Source of the DNA: Rhodococcus sp. AW25M09
GTDB taxonomy: Bacteria > Actinomycetota > Actinomycetes > Mycobacteriales > Mycobacteriaceae
Assembly (NCBI RefSeq): GCF_000333955.1
Contig: NZ_CAPS01000084.1
Span: 62,001-126,000, forward strand
DNA length: 64,000 nt
Direction: 5' to 3'
The notes under the pieces were generated by a model. The model was given only the letters and a program-made list of their open reading frames with translations, ran no database searches and was not told the origin of the DNA. Of this stretch, positions 19,201-27,489 are shown piece by piece. The translations under genes and the position numbers were made by a program. Positions within the stretch are counted from its first letter, which is position 1; each line of letters starts with the position of its first letter.

Positions 19201-20125
19201 TCTGCGCTCCAGCCTGTCGGGCGAGGTCGGTCGTCAGGTCGCGAGCGCGGTCGGTGACGCCGAGCGCGCGCCGTCGCTGGCCTGGACCTCGAGCACTCTG
19301 GGACGATTGGAGGCAACCGTCACCCGGGACGTGGGCGGACAGAAGGTCACCGGCTACCCGGCGTTGATACCGGAAGGACCTGGAGTTGCGGTCCGTGTTC
19401 TGAGCACCCCCGCCCAGCAGCGTGCAGCGATGCGCTCGGGAACGAGAGCTCTGTTGCTCTCGACGGCACCGAAGGGAACCAAGGCACTGCTGGCCGGTCT
19501 GCCGACCGCGGAACGTCTTGCGCTCGGACAGAATCCGTACGGTGGCGTCGACGCGCTGCTCGAAGAATGTCGAGTTCTCGCGGTCGAGGAAGCAATGGAC
19601 GCCCATGGTGGCCCGGTTCGCGATCCGGAGGCCTTCGAAAAACTCCGGACACTGGTCAACGCCGAGGTCCCTCGGCGTACCTCGACAATTCTGGCGCTGG
19701 TGCGCCCTGTGCTGACGGCAGCTCTGACGGTGTCTGCGCAGTTACAGTCGTCGTTCGGTGAACCCGCCGACGATGTTCGGGAACAGCTACAGGGCTTGAT
19801 CTTTCGCGGTTTCGTCACCGAGTTCGGTTCTCGCAGACTAGCAGACCTGCCGCGCTATCTTGCTGCAGCGACGAAGAGGTTGGCCACGCTACCGAGCAGT
19901 GCAGGCCGAGACGCCGCTGCGATGGATGTTCTCGATCGCGTCTACGCCTCGTATGGACGGCTGCTGGATTCGCTTCCGGAGGGCAGAAGGAACAGTGCGG
20001 GTGTCCAGGAGTTGTTCTGGATGATCGAGGAGTTGCGGGTAGGACTGTTCGCACAAGGAATTCGAACGGCGTACCCGGTGTCGGAAAAGCGTATCGAAAA
20101 AGCGATTTCGGATCAGTCCCGCTGA
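16229..20125 (+). CDS. hrpA: ATP-dependent RNA helicase HrpA
   Basis: 1298-residue DEAH-box helicase, full length for HrpA. Motif I is AGETGSGKTTQIP (about residue 93), Ia TQPRRLAARTVA, II DEAHERSLN (about 190), III TSATID, V STNVAETSLTVPGIRYVVD, VI QRAGRCGRVADG. These are followed by the ratchet/winged-helix region, the OB-fold and a long C-terminal DUF3418 (from about residue 690) typical of HrpA. It acts on RNA; in E. coli HrpA it is linked to stalled ribosomes. The ATG start was chosen over an in-frame TTG 30 bases upstream. It ends 13 bases before convergent nrdR with no terminator seen between. Confidence 0.93.
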   Translation: MSTSNSSGQRKALATRLAHVTIRDENRLRRRLDKARTDDAFAALERDVTRAEAVVANRRAAVPTLDFPESLPVSLRKDDISAAIAAHQVVIVAGETGSGKTTQIPKICLALGRGIRGSIGHTQPRRLAARTVAERIAEEVGEPLGESIGYKVRFTDQSSDSTLVKLMTDGILLAEIQRDRLLRQYDTLIIDEAHERSLNIDFILGYLAQLLPRRPDLKIVITSATIDPERFAQHFARDGVPAPIIEVSGRTFPVEMRYRPLTVDAGDTTIDLDPVDATCQAVDELMAEGDGDILVFLSGEREIRDTADALNDRNLRSTEIVPLYARLSAAEQHRVFSPHSGRRVVLSTNVAETSLTVPGIRYVVDPGTARISRYSLRTKVQRLPIEPISQASARQRAGRCGRVADGICIRLYSEEDFESRPQFTEPEILRTNLASVILQMTALGLGKIDAFPFVEPPDPRSIRDGIGLLDELGALKPATKDGTAELTPIGRELSALPVDPRMARMLVEANGNGSLRDALVVIAALSIQDVRERPAEHQQAADEKHARFAVENSDFLAYVKLWTYLREQRNELSSNQFRRMCRTEFLHYLRIREWQDLHGQLRQITRGLGWTVPDADSTETALHQSLLSGLLSHVGLKEGDKREFLGARGAHFAIFPGSGLFKKPPRWVMAAELVETGRLWGRMAARIEPEWAERLAPHLVKRTYSEPHWSIKRESAMAYERVTLYGIPLVTQRPVGYHRIDPEASRELFIRHALVDGEWKTQHAFFHKNRALLDDVGELEHRARRRDIVVDDDALFDFYDARIAAEAVSARHFDTWWKKARRQDPTLLDFTTDTVVNSDAASVLTGAYPDAWRQGEIQFPLTYQFEPGTAADGVTARIPIALLAQVQPVGFDWLVPGMRAELVTALIKTLPKALRRNVVPAPDFAAAALAVMKPRAETLVTALARELSRAAQCHITAKDFDVTALPEHLKMTFAAVDPNGKVLGSNKNLTALRSSLSGEVGRQVASAVGDAERAPSLAWTSSTLGRLEATVTRDVGGQKVTGYPALIPEGPGVAVRVLSTPAQQRAAMRSGTRALLLSTAPKGTKALLAGLPTAERLALGQNPYGGVDALLEECRVLAVEEAMDAHGGPVRDPEAFEKLRTLVNAEVPRRTSTILALVRPVLTAALTVSAQLQSSFGEPADDVREQLQGLIFRGFVTEFGSRRLADLPRYLAAATKRLATLPSSAGRDAAAMDVLDRVYASYGRLLDSLPEGRRNSAGVQELFWMIEELRVGLFAQGIRTAYPVSEKRIEKAISDQSR

Positions 20126-20138
20126 CCGAGCGCTGACG

Positions 20139-20603
20139 TCAGTCGATGTCGGCGGACTCTCGGTGCTTGCGTAGCTCGTGTATTTCTTTCTCGAAGTCCT
20201 CGGCCGAGCTGAACGAGCGATACACCGATGCAAACCGCAGATAGGCAACCTCGTCCAGATCTCGAAGTGGACCCAGGATGGCCAACCCCACCTCGTTGCT
20301 GGGGATCTCGGCGGAACCGGCGGCTCGGATGGCATCTTCGACCTGTTGAGCCAGTAGGTTCAGCGCATCGTTGTCTACATCCCTGCCCTGACAGGCCCTG
20401 CGGACTCCCTTGACGACCTTCTCGCGGCTGAACGGCTCGGTCACTCCGCTGCGCTTCACGACGGCAAGCACTGCGGCCTCGACCGTGGTGAAGCGTCGTC
20501 CACATTCCGGGCAGGAGCGACGACGCCGGATTGCTTGCCCCTCGTCCATTTCACGCGAGTCGACCACGCGTGAATCGGGGTGCCTGCAGAACGGGCAATG
20601 CAT
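20139..20603 (-). CDS. nrdR: transcriptional repressor NrdR
   Basis: 154-residue repressor of ribonucleotide reductase genes. The zinc ribbon is complete (Cys3, Cys6, Cys31, Cys34 in MHCPFC and CPECGRRF), followed by the ATP-cone domain from about residue 46 ([24 protein letters not shown]...). ATP/dATP binding to the cone sets DNA binding. No NrdR box pair was noticed near the gene. The position between a helicase gene and the lexA-divergent gene matches Rv2718c. Confidence 0.95.
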   Translation of the reverse strand: MHCPFCRHPDSRVVDSREMDEGQAIRRRRSCPECGRRFTTVEAAVLAVVKRSGVTEPFSREKVVKGVRRACQGRDVDNDALNLLAQQVEDAIRAAGSAEIPSNEVGLAILGPLRDLDEVAYLRFASVYRSFSSAEDFEKEIHELRKHRESADID

Positions 20604-20702
20604 GAGGGAGCCTCCGTCGTAGCCGATGCTCCGACGTCGAACATGCGTGTCGGAGCAGTCAGTCGAGGATACTCAGTCTTTCCGCGCACGATGGGCCGGT
20701 GG

Positions 20703-21098
20703 TCATCTGCCGGGTGCGTACTCGACGACCGCTCCGTTGTGGACCTCGACCACACCTGGCGGCTGCACGCCGGCATCGGTCGACGCGGCGCGGAGGTTCG
20801 CGATGCCGATCAGGCCACCGGCCACCACAGCGACTGCCAGCACCCACAGAACCATCGATCGCATTCGCACCGGCTGACTCGCGAAGTGCGCGGACGTGCT
20901 GTCGAACTCGCGATCCGCCTGTTCACGATCGGTGACGTCGGTCCAGGACGGATCGAGAACCGGCAGGCACGGAGTGGTCGGCAGACGACGCACGGTGCTG
21001 GCGCTCTGAAGCGAAGGCCGGGCCCGGCGACGACGCTCGACCACAGTGGACCGGGTACGTGCAGCTGCGGCGGTGGGGCGATCGGTGATGATGGTCAT
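20703..21098 (-). CDS. lexA-divergent membrane protein without LysM domain
   Basis: 131-residue protein in the place held in mycobacteria by Rv2719c (ChiZ), an SOS-induced membrane protein that affects division. A cytoplasmic basic, Thr/Arg-rich region (residues 1-79) precedes a single membrane segment (about 80-103, VLWVLAVAVVAGGLIGIANL), and only about 27 residues lie outside. No LysM domain is present and only 99 bp remain before nrdR, so none can be encoded. The ATG has GAGG 5 bases upstream; an earlier frame opening adds 29 unlikely residues. A LexA-like site at 21144-21159 lies 46 bases upstream, so SOS induction is likely but inferred. Confidence 0.72.
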   Translation of the reverse strand: MTIITDRPTAAAARTRSTVVERRRRARPSLQSASTVRRLPTTPCLPVLDPSWTDVTDREQADREFDSTSAHFASQPVRMRSMVLWVLAVAVVAGGLIGIANLRAASTDAGVQPPGVVEVHNGAVVEYAPGR

Positions 21099-21143
21099 CG
21101 GAACCTCGTCTTCGCTCGTTGGATCGTTCGTCGGATCGATTGT

Positions 21144-21159
21144 TCGATCAGGCGTTCGA
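21144..21159. promoter_or_regulatory. second LexA-like box
   Basis: TCGATCAGGCGTTCGA matches the actinobacterial LexA consensus TCGAAC-N4-GTTCGA except for one base in the first half. It lies between the lexA box and the divergent small membrane-protein gene. The neighbourhood repeats GATCG and GTTCGA several times, so chance similarity is possible. Confidence 0.45.
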
Positions 21160-21222
21160 TGGACGCTTGTTCGAAGTTCTATCACGAGCCTCCGACAAAG
21201 TCTGTAGAAAACGCGACACGAG

Positions 21223-21238
21223 TCGAACAGATGTTTGA
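21223..21238. promoter_or_regulatory. LexA (SOS) box of lexA
   Basis: TCGAACAGATGTTTGA is nearly identical to the known autoregulatory box of M. tuberculosis lexA (TCGAAC-N4-GTTTGA). It overlaps the proposed -35 element of lexA, so LexA binding would block its own promoter, and it could also act on the divergent gene. Confidence 0.9.
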
Positions 21239-21263
21239 TTCAACAGCTGATACACGCTAGATT
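21235..21263 (+). promoter_or_regulatory. lexA promoter
   Basis: TTGATT (21235-21240) and TAGATT (21258-21263) are separated by 17 bp, an acceptable housekeeping sigma promoter about 100 bases before the lexA start codon. The -35 shares bases with the LexA box. Confidence 0.55.
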
Positions 21264-21366
21264 CGTGTCAGAAACCACACGCCACACGAGTCGACACCAT
21301 CAACTCCAGTCCGCGTTGACCGAACCACGCAGACCGGATCCAGGACACCAGCAGGAGGCCGACAGC

Positions 21367-22158
21367 ATGAAGGACCAGACCTCGACGAGGTCGACTACGG
21401 GTTCCACGACCACGGGTTCCAAGACGACGGCCTCCAAGCCCCCGGCGGGCAAGCCGGCCGCGGAACCCACGCCCAAGGCGATGGAAGTCGGCACCGACAT
21501 CAGTGCGGGGCTGACCGAGCGACAGCGGAAGGTGCTCGAGGTCATTCGGGCGTCGGTCACCGAGCGCGGATATCCGCCGAGCATTCGAGAGATCGGTGAC
21601 GCGGTGGGCCTGACGTCGACATCCTCCGTTGCCCATCAGCTGCGCACTCTCGAACGCAAGGGCTTCCTCCGACGCGACGCCAATCGTCCTCGCGCTGTCG
21701 ACGTCCGTGGACTCGACGAGGTGCAGGCCGATCAGGCCGCCGCCGCGGTGGACGGTTCGTCCGAAGAGCAGGATCGGTTGCCGACTCCGACCTTCGTGCC
21801 AGTCCTGGGCCGGATCGCCGCCGGCGGTCCGATCTTGGCCGAGGAAGCCGTCGAGGATGTGTTCCCACTCCCCCGTGAGTTGGTTGGTCAGGGGTCACTG
21901 TTCCTGCTCAGGGTGGTCGGTGAATCGATGATCGACGCGGCGATCTGCGACGGCGACTGGGTAGTGGTTCGGCAACAGTCCGTGGCCGACAACGGAGATA
22001 TCGTGGCGGCGATGATCGACGGCGAAGCCACCGTCAAGACCTTCAAGAGGACCAAGGGCGAGGTGTGGCTGCTGCCGCACAACCCTCTGTTCGAGCCGAT
22101 TCCCGGTAACAATGCCGCCATCCTCGGCAAGGTCGTCACCGTGATGCGCAAGCTGTAG
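21367..22158 (+). CDS. lexA: SOS repressor LexA
   Basis: 263-residue repressor and self-cleaving protease. An N-terminal tail of about 47 residues rich in Thr, Ser, Lys and Pro precedes the winged helix ([13 protein letters not shown]..., [19 protein letters not shown]). The S24 protease domain shows the Ala152-Gly153 cleavage site in [10 protein letters not shown], nucleophile Ser187 in VGESMID and Lys224 in TVKTFKR. The ATG has GGAGG 9 bases upstream; the longer frame that opens within the LexA box was rejected. RecA filaments trigger cleavage, releasing recA and the gene itself. Confidence 0.95.
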   Translation: MKDQTSTRSTTGSTTTGSKTTASKPPAGKPAAEPTPKAMEVGTDISAGLTERQRKVLEVIRASVTERGYPPSIREIGDAVGLTSTSSVAHQLRTLERKGFLRRDANRPRAVDVRGLDEVQADQAAAAVDGSSEEQDRLPTPTFVPVLGRIAAGGPILAEEAVEDVFPLPRELVGQGSLFLLRVVGESMIDAAICDGDWVVVRQQSVADNGDIVAAMIDGEATVKTFKRTKGEVWLLPHNPLFEPIPGNNAAILGKVVTVMRKL

Positions 22159-22176
22159 CCGAGCGCACGCAGTGAC

Positions 22177-22218
22177 ACGTGAAGGGCCGCAGCACAGATG
22201 TGCTGCGGCCCTTCACGT
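22177..22218. terminator. bidirectional hairpin terminator after lexA
   Basis: An 18-bp perfect stem (22177-22194 with 22201-22218, arms beginning ACGTGAAGGGCC) and a 6-base loop lie between convergent lexA and the acyl-CoA dehydrogenase gene, 18 bases from each. Confidence 0.85.
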
Positions 22219-22235
22219 CGGTCGGGTTGTACGGA

Positions 22236-23378
22236 TCAGAGGTTCAATCCGCGGCCGATGATTTCCTTCATGATCTCTGTGGTGCCGCCGTAGATGGTCT
22301 GGACGCGAGAATCCATGTACGCCTTGGCAATCGGGTATTCCTTCATGTAGCCGTAGCCGCCGTGCAGCTGCAAGCACCGGTCGATCAGCTTGACCTGGTT
22401 CTCGGTGGTCCACCACTTTGCCATTGCGGCTTCTTGGACGGTCAATTTCTCGGCATTGAGCAGTTCGATGAACTTGTCCACCATGATGCGAGTGGCAGTG
22501 GTCTCGGTTGCCAGCTCCGCCAACACGAAGCGGGTGTTCTGGAACTTGCCGATCGATTTTCCGAAGGCCTTGCGGTCGCGGCAGTACTGAATCGTCATGT
22601 CCAGTGCCGATTCCATGGCCGCCGCTGCGACGACGGCGATCGAGAGCCGTTCCTGGGGCAGGTTCTGCATCAGGTAGATGAAGCCCATGCCTTCTTCGCC
22701 GAGCAGGTTGGCGGCAGGTACGCGCACGTCGGTGAAACTGAGCTCGGCGGTGTCCTGGGCCTTCATGCCGATCTTGTCGAGATTGCGGCCACGCTCGAAC
22801 CCGGGCATGTCGCGCTCGACGACCAGCAGGCTGAAGCCCTGTGCGCCCTTCTCGGGGTCGGTGCAGGCCACGACGATCACCAGATCGGCGTTGATTCCGT
22901 TGGTGATGAACGTCTTCGAACCGTTGAGGACCCAGTCGTCGCCGTCACGAACGGCTTTGGTCTTGATGCCCTGCAGGTCGCTGCCGGTCCCCGGCTCGGT
23001 CATCGCGATCGCAGTGATCAGCTCACCCGAGCAGAATCCTGGGAGCCAGCGCTGCTTCTGCTCGTCGTTCGCCAAGTCGATGAAGTACGGCGCGACGACA
23101 TCGTTGTGCAGGGTGAAGCCGATGCCGCTGTAGCCGCCGCGGGTCGTTTCCTCGGTGACGATGGCGTTGTAGCGGAAGTCCTTGACGCCTCCGCCGCCGA
23201 ACTCCTCCGGCGCGGCCGTACCGAGGAAGCCCTGCTTGCCGGCCTCGACCCACACGCCGCGGTCGACGATGTTCTGCTCTTCCCACTTCGCGTGGTTGGG
23301 AGCTACATGCTGTTCGAGAAATTTCCGGTACGACTCCCGAAACAGCTCGTGCTCGGGCTCGAAAAGTGTGCGTTCCAC
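22236..23378 (-). CDS. acyl-CoA dehydrogenase (FadE20-like)
   Basis: 380-residue FAD-dependent acyl-CoA dehydrogenase, in the position of fadE20 (Rv2724c). Features: N-terminal helical domain (FEPEHELFRESYRKFLEQHVAP), flavin/substrate strands ITAIAMTEPGTGSDLQGIKT and GSKTFITNG, and the C-terminal CLQLHGGYGYMKEYPIAKAYMDSRVQTIYGGTTEIMKEII with the catalytic-base position in the TIYGGTTEI region. It introduces the double bond in acyl-CoA beta-oxidation. A GTG start was chosen because AAGGAGAT sits 4 bases before it; the longer frame adds 41 unlikely residues. Chain-length preference cannot be read. Confidence 0.92.
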   Translation of the reverse strand: MERTLFEPEHELFRESYRKFLEQHVAPNHAKWEEQNIVDRGVWVEAGKQGFLGTAAPEEFGGGGVKDFRYNAIVTEETTRGGYSGIGFTLHNDVVAPYFIDLANDEQKQRWLPGFCSGELITAIAMTEPGTGSDLQGIKTKAVRDGDDWVLNGSKTFITNGINADLVIVVACTDPEKGAQGFSLLVVERDMPGFERGRNLDKIGMKAQDTAELSFTDVRVPAANLLGEEGMGFIYLMQNLPQERLSIAVVAAAAMESALDMTIQYCRDRKAFGKSIGKFQNTRFVLAELATETTATRIMVDKFIELLNAEKLTVQEAAMAKWWTTENQVKLIDRCLQLHGGYGYMKEYPIAKAYMDSRVQTIYGGTTEIMKEIIGRGLNL

Positions 23379-23528
23379 GCAGATCTCCTTGTTCGGTGCA
23401 TACCGACGTCGATCTGTGAACACATTCCGATCGCGGTCGTCGGTACGACTGACGTCACGAACCAACACTACGTTCGCGATGTCGCGGTGGTCGATGACCA
23501 AAACGCGCGCGATCCGTGACCGACTCCA

Positions 23529-24800
23529 CTAGCGTTTGCGGTTGCCTGCGCCCTTCGCGAGCGCGGACACGACCGGATAGCCGAGAAGGATTCCGAGCGA
23601 ACCCCAGGCGATTCCGCCGAGTTCGACCGATCCGACCGACAGCGTCAGGTCGCCGATACCCGCGACGAGGGCTGCGGCGACGACGATGAGGTTCACCGGA
23701 TCGGCGAAATCCACCTTGGCGTCGGTCCAGATGCGAACGCCCAGGAGTCCGATCAGTCCGTAGAGAACCAGCGTCGCTCCCCCGATGACGCCGTCGGGAA
23801 CCGTGAAGATCAGGGCACCGAACTTGGGCGAGAACGCCAACACGATCGCCGTCAGAGCCGCGACCCAGTACGCCGCTGTCGAATACACCCGGGTCGCAGC
23901 CATGACGCCGATGTTCTCCGCGTACGTGGTGGTTCCGGAACCACCACCTGCTCCGGCCAAGGTGGTCGCCAGTCCGTCGGCGATCAGGGCGTCACCTGCG
24001 ACGTCGTCCAAGTTCTTGCCGGTCATCGCGGCCACTGCTTTGACATGTCCGACATTCTCGGCCACGAGGACGATGACCACCGGCAATGCCACCAGGATCA
24101 CCGACAGCTCGAAGGTCGGCCCACGAAACTCGGGCAGACCGATCCAGCTCGCAGCGCTCAGTGCATCCAGACGCGGTTGCGCGATCCCGCCGGTGACGGC
24201 GGCGAACACCCAGCCGACCACCACACCGAGCAAGATCCCGAGACGGCCGAGCAGTCCCGGTCCGACGGCCGTGGCCAGCAAGATCGCGACCAACGTCACC
24301 GCAGCGATCAGCGGCTGCGCCTCGAACGACGTCGTCGCGGCCGGTGCCAGGTTCAACCCGATCAACACCACCACTGCGCCGGTCACCACGGGCGGCATCG
24401 CCGCGTCGAGCACGCGCTTGCCGGCGAACTTGACGACGAAGCCGATCACAGCCAGCACGACGCCGACGCACAGGACAGCCCCGAGCTGCGCGGCGGGACC
24501 GTTGGCCTGGGTGGCACCGAGCGGAGCCAGGAACGCAAAGGACGACCCGAGGTAACTGGGCACCCGACCCCTGGTGATGATCAGGAACAGTGCAGTACCG
24601 ATGCCCGAGAACAGCAGTGTCGTCGATACCGGAAAGCCCGTGATGGTCGGCACCAGCAGCGTGGCACCGAACATCGCGACGACATGCTGCATACCGATCC
24701 CGATGGTGCGCGGCCAGGTCAATCGCTCGTCCGGCGACACCACCGCCCCGGCCTCGACGGTTTTTCCGTTGCCGTGCAGCGTCCAACCCAGATTTTTCAT
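23529..24800 (-). CDS. uracil-xanthine permease (nucleobase:cation symporter-2)
   Basis: 423-residue integral membrane protein with 12-14 hydrophobic segments, a member of the UraA/NCS2 family. Family features: GIGMQHVVAMFGATLLVPTITG at the start, PSYLGSSFAFLAPLGA, the substrate-binding glutamate region VAENVGHVKAV, and GGGSGTTTYAENIGVMAATRV. It imports uracil or a related base by proton symport. UraA-like sequence favours uracil over xanthine, but this is a judgement by pattern. It probably forms a single-gene unit between the acyl-CoA dehydrogenase and ptsI. Confidence 0.9.
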   Translation of the reverse strand: MKNLGWTLHGNGKTVEAGAVVSPDERLTWPRTIGIGMQHVVAMFGATLLVPTITGFPVSTTLLFSGIGTALFLIITRGRVPSYLGSSFAFLAPLGATQANGPAAQLGAVLCVGVVLAVIGFVVKFAGKRVLDAAMPPVVTGAVVVLIGLNLAPAATTSFEAQPLIAAVTLVAILLATAVGPGLLGRLGILLGVVVGWVFAAVTGGIAQPRLDALSAASWIGLPEFRGPTFELSVILVALPVVIVLVAENVGHVKAVAAMTGKNLDDVAGDALIADGLATTLAGAGGGSGTTTYAENIGVMAATRVYSTAAYWVAALTAIVLAFSPKFGALIFTVPDGVIGGATLVLYGLIGLLGVRIWTDAKVDFADPVNLIVVAAALVAGIGDLTLSVGSVELGGIAWGSLGILLGYPVVSALAKGAGNRKR

Positions 24801-24820
24801 GATTCGAGCAGACTAAGCGT

Positions 24821-26551
24821 TCAGCCGAGGATCGCGCTCACTGCCTCACGAGCTGCCGCGGTGCTGTCGGTCTTCAGGGCAGCGGCGGCCGCCTGCTTGC
24901 ACTGATCGAGCGTGACGGTCGCCAACTTGGAACCGACATGCGCGACGGCAGCCGACGCAGCCGACAGTGAGGTGATGCCGAGGCCGACCAATACGCACGC
25001 CAGCAACGGATCGGCGGCGGCCTCGCCACAGACTCCGACGGGCTTGCCCGCCTTGGCCCCTGCGGCCGCAGTATGCGCCACGAGAGCCAGCACGGCCGGC
25101 TGCCACGGATCGGTCAGACCGGCGAGTTGAGCCGACATCCGATCGGCCGCCATCGTGTACTGCGCCAGGTCGTTGGTGCCGATGGACAGGAAGTCCACGT
25201 GCTCCAGGATGTGTTCGGCGAGCAATGCAGCCGCAGGCACCTCGATCATCACGCCGGGCGTGAGCCCGCGCTCGCGTACGTCGGCGGCGAAGTCCTTCGC
25301 TTCCTGCGCGGTCGCGATCATCGGAGCCATCACCCACGGTGAGGAGTCGGTTGCTTTCGCGGCTGCGGCGATGCCGTCGAGCTGCCGGTACAGAATTCCT
25401 CGGTCTGCTTCGGCGATGCGGATGCCGCGAATGCCCAGTGCCGGATTGGCCTCGTCGGGATGGGTGGCGAACCGAAGGGGTTTGTCCGAACCGGCATCGA
25501 GGGTGCGCACGACGACCTTCTTGCCGGCGAATGCGTCGAGCACCTGAGCGTAGATCTCGGCCTGCTCGTCGACGGTGGGCTCGGAGTCGCGGTCCAAAAA
25601 GCAGAGTTCGGTACGGAACAGTCCGACGCCGTCCGCTGCACTGGACCGCGCTGCGCGGGCGCCGGCCCCGTCCTGGACATTGGCAAGAATGGCGACCTCG
25701 TGTCCGTCGGCAGTCGCCCCGGGGCCGACCCACTGGGACACGCGGTCGAGTTCGTCACGGGACGACACCACTGCGGCACGAGCCGATTCGGCGTCGGGTT
25801 CGAGTTCGATGCGGCCACTGGTTCCGTCGACCGAGGCGCGCGTCCCGGCGACGATGTCGTCGAGTCCGGCCACCGCGACGATGCACGGAATGCCCAGCTG
25901 GCGGGCGATGATCGCAGTGTGGCTGGTCGGGCCGCCCAATGAGGTGGCGAGCCCCACGATGAGGGTGGGGTCGAGGCCCGCGGTGTCGGCAGGGGCAAGG
26001 TCGTCGGCAAAGAGGACCGACGCTTCGTGCGGGACGGGAACACCGGGCTCCGGTACGCCCAGAATCTCTGCGATGACGCGATCACGGATGTCGCGCAGGT
26101 CGGTGACACGCTCGGCCATGAGACCACCGAGCTGGGTGAACATCGCGGCGAACTTCTCGGTAGCCGCTGCGGTTGCGGTCACGGCGGAGCTGCCTTTGGC
26201 GATCGAGGACCGAGCGGCGCCGAGCCAGCCACGGTCTGCCGCCATTGCTGCATTGGCCGACAGGACCTCCGAAGCTGCTCCGGTTGCCAGCTCGGCGCGG
26301 CCGCGCAATCGTGCGGCGACGGCGTTCGCTGCGGCGTCGAAGATGTCCTTTTCAGCACCGCGATCAGCCTCGGCCACCTCACCTTTGTCGGCCGGAATGG
26401 CGGGGCGAGCACCGGGGCGGATGACAGGGCCGTACCCGACACCGGGCACGACGGGAGTGCCGCGCAGTGCGGTCGGCACTGCCGCGTCCCCGGCTGCATC
26501 GACTGTCGTGGCGGTAACTCCGGTCGAAGCGGTGCTAACCGATCCCGTCAT
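24821..26551 (-). CDS. ptsI: PTS enzyme I (PEP-protein phosphotransferase)
   Basis: 576-residue cytosolic enzyme I, normal length. It takes phosphate from phosphoenolpyruvate onto His211 (GGPTSHTAIIARQLGIPC) and passes it to HPr. The N-terminal region carries the HPr-binding helical domain; the C-terminal PEP-binding barrel shows FRTELCFLDR, IRIAEADRGILYRQLDG, EVPAAALLAE, SIGTNDLAQYTMAADR and VGVCGEAAADP with the active-site Cys. The ATG has AGGAGG 5 bases upstream; 51 upstream codons of the open frame cover the promoter and were dropped. Divergent from fruR, which probably controls it. Confidence 0.94.
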   Translation of the reverse strand: MTGSVSTASTGVTATTVDAAGDAAVPTALRGTPVVPGVGYGPVIRPGARPAIPADKGEVAEADRGAEKDIFDAAANAVAARLRGRAELATGAASEVLSANAAMAADRGWLGAARSSIAKGSSAVTATAAATEKFAAMFTQLGGLMAERVTDLRDIRDRVIAEILGVPEPGVPVPHEASVLFADDLAPADTAGLDPTLIVGLATSLGGPTSHTAIIARQLGIPCIVAVAGLDDIVAGTRASVDGTSGRIELEPDAESARAAVVSSRDELDRVSQWVGPGATADGHEVAILANVQDGAGARAARSSAADGVGLFRTELCFLDRDSEPTVDEQAEIYAQVLDAFAGKKVVVRTLDAGSDKPLRFATHPDEANPALGIRGIRIAEADRGILYRQLDGIAAAAKATDSSPWVMAPMIATAQEAKDFAADVRERGLTPGVMIEVPAAALLAEHILEHVDFLSIGTNDLAQYTMAADRMSAQLAGLTDPWQPAVLALVAHTAAAGAKAGKPVGVCGEAAADPLLACVLVGLGITSLSAASAAVAHVGSKLATVTLDQCKQAAAAALKTDSTAAAREAVSAILG

Positions 26552-26638
26552 GTGGTCCTCCTCGGATCCTGAGTGAACAAAGGTCTTCGTGCTGTTCGGC
26601 AAGCTGTGGTGAAGCCAATTGCTTACCTGTGTTGTGAC

Positions 26639-26701
26639 CGAGATTACTCCAAAGCCTTGACATGTCAACACAGACGGGCGTAAAACAACATAAAGCAACA
26701 T
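26639..26701. promoter_or_regulatory. ptsI/fruR divergent promoter region
   Basis: A 12-bp perfect palindrome TTGACATGTCAA (26657-26668) contains a consensus -35 hexamer on both strands. Forward, TAAAAC follows at 18 bp; reverse, TAATCT follows at 16 bp. Two CAACAT direct repeats (26686-26691, 26696-26701) lie just before the fruR start. The palindrome and repeats are likely FruR operator elements, giving shared control of ptsI and the fru operon. Confidence 0.5.
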
Positions 26702-26721
26702 CAACCCGGAAGGAGACGCAG

Positions 26722-27489
26722 GTGTACGCCGAAGAACGACAGCACTCCATCGCTGAACTGATCAGCACGCACGGCCGCGTCTCCGTCAACGATCTGTCGG
26801 CCGCATACGGCGTCACCACCGAAACCGTCCGACGCGATCTCGCCAACCTGGACCGCCTGGGAGTCGTTCGGCGCGTACACGGTGGGGCAGTACCCGCATC
26901 GGCATTGACCACACTCGAGCCGGGCGTCTCCGAGCGAGAATTCACCCGCGCAGATCAGAAGGACGCAATCGCAGCCGCGGCGTTGCGCTTCCTGCCACCG
27001 GTGGGCGGTAGCGCTGTCTTCGACGCCGGCACTACCACCGGCCGGCTCGCAGGCCTTCTTCCCCATGATCGCGAGCTGACCCTGGTCACCAACTCGGTGC
27101 CGATCGCGGCTCGAGCCGCGACCATGGCCGGCGTCAGTCTTCGATTGCTCGGTGGCCGTGTGCGCGGAACGACCCAGGCGGCCGTCGGCGACGAAGCGCT
27201 ACGCGCCCTCGAATGGCTACGCGTGGACGTCGCGTTCATCGGCACCAACGCCATCAGCGTCGGACACGGCCTGTCCACCCCGGACAGCGACGAGGCAGCG
27301 GTCAAACGCGCAATGGTCGATGCAGCCAACCATGTTGTGGTGCTCGCAGATTCGTCGAAGGTCGGCCGCGAGCATCTGGTGAGCTTCGCCCGAGTACAAG
27401 CCATCGACGTCATCATCACCGACAGCGAGATCTCGACCGACGACCGAAACAATCTCAGCGACAAAGGAATCGAGGTGGTGATCGCATGA
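26722..27489 (+). CDS. fruR: DeoR-family fructose operon regulator
   Basis: 255-residue DeoR/GlpR regulator. The N-terminal winged helix-turn-helix (about residues 3-58) shows RQHSIAELISTHGRVSVNDLSAAYGVTTETVRRDL and RRVHGGAVP. The C-terminal sugar-phosphate-sensing domain shows AVFDAGTTTGRLAGLL, LTLVTNSVP and VAFIGTNAIS. The inducer is probably fructose-1-phosphate, from family knowledge. The GTG start has a GGAAGGAG site; the frame upstream of it runs through the promoter. Its stop overlaps the fruK start (ATGA). Confidence 0.9.
   Translation: MYAEERQHSIAELISTHGRVSVNDLSAAYGVTTETVRRDLANLDRLGVVRRVHGGAVPASALTTLEPGVSEREFTRADQKDAIAAAALRFLPPVGGSAVFDAGTTTGRLAGLLPHDRELTLVTNSVPIAARAATMAGVSLRLLGGRVRGTTQAAVGDEALRALEWLRVDVAFIGTNAISVGHGLSTPDSDEAAVKRAMVDAANHVVVLADSSKVGREHLVSFARVQAIDVIITDSEISTDDRNNLSDKGIEVVIA

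Noticed and set aside
18461..19606. 381-codon minus-strand frame inside hrpA
   Set aside because: Antisense shadow; no family pattern and no ribosome-binding site.
20638..20653. TCGAACATGCGTGTCG near the nrdR start as a third LexA box
   Set aside because: The right half does not match GTTCGA, and nrdR is not a known SOS gene.
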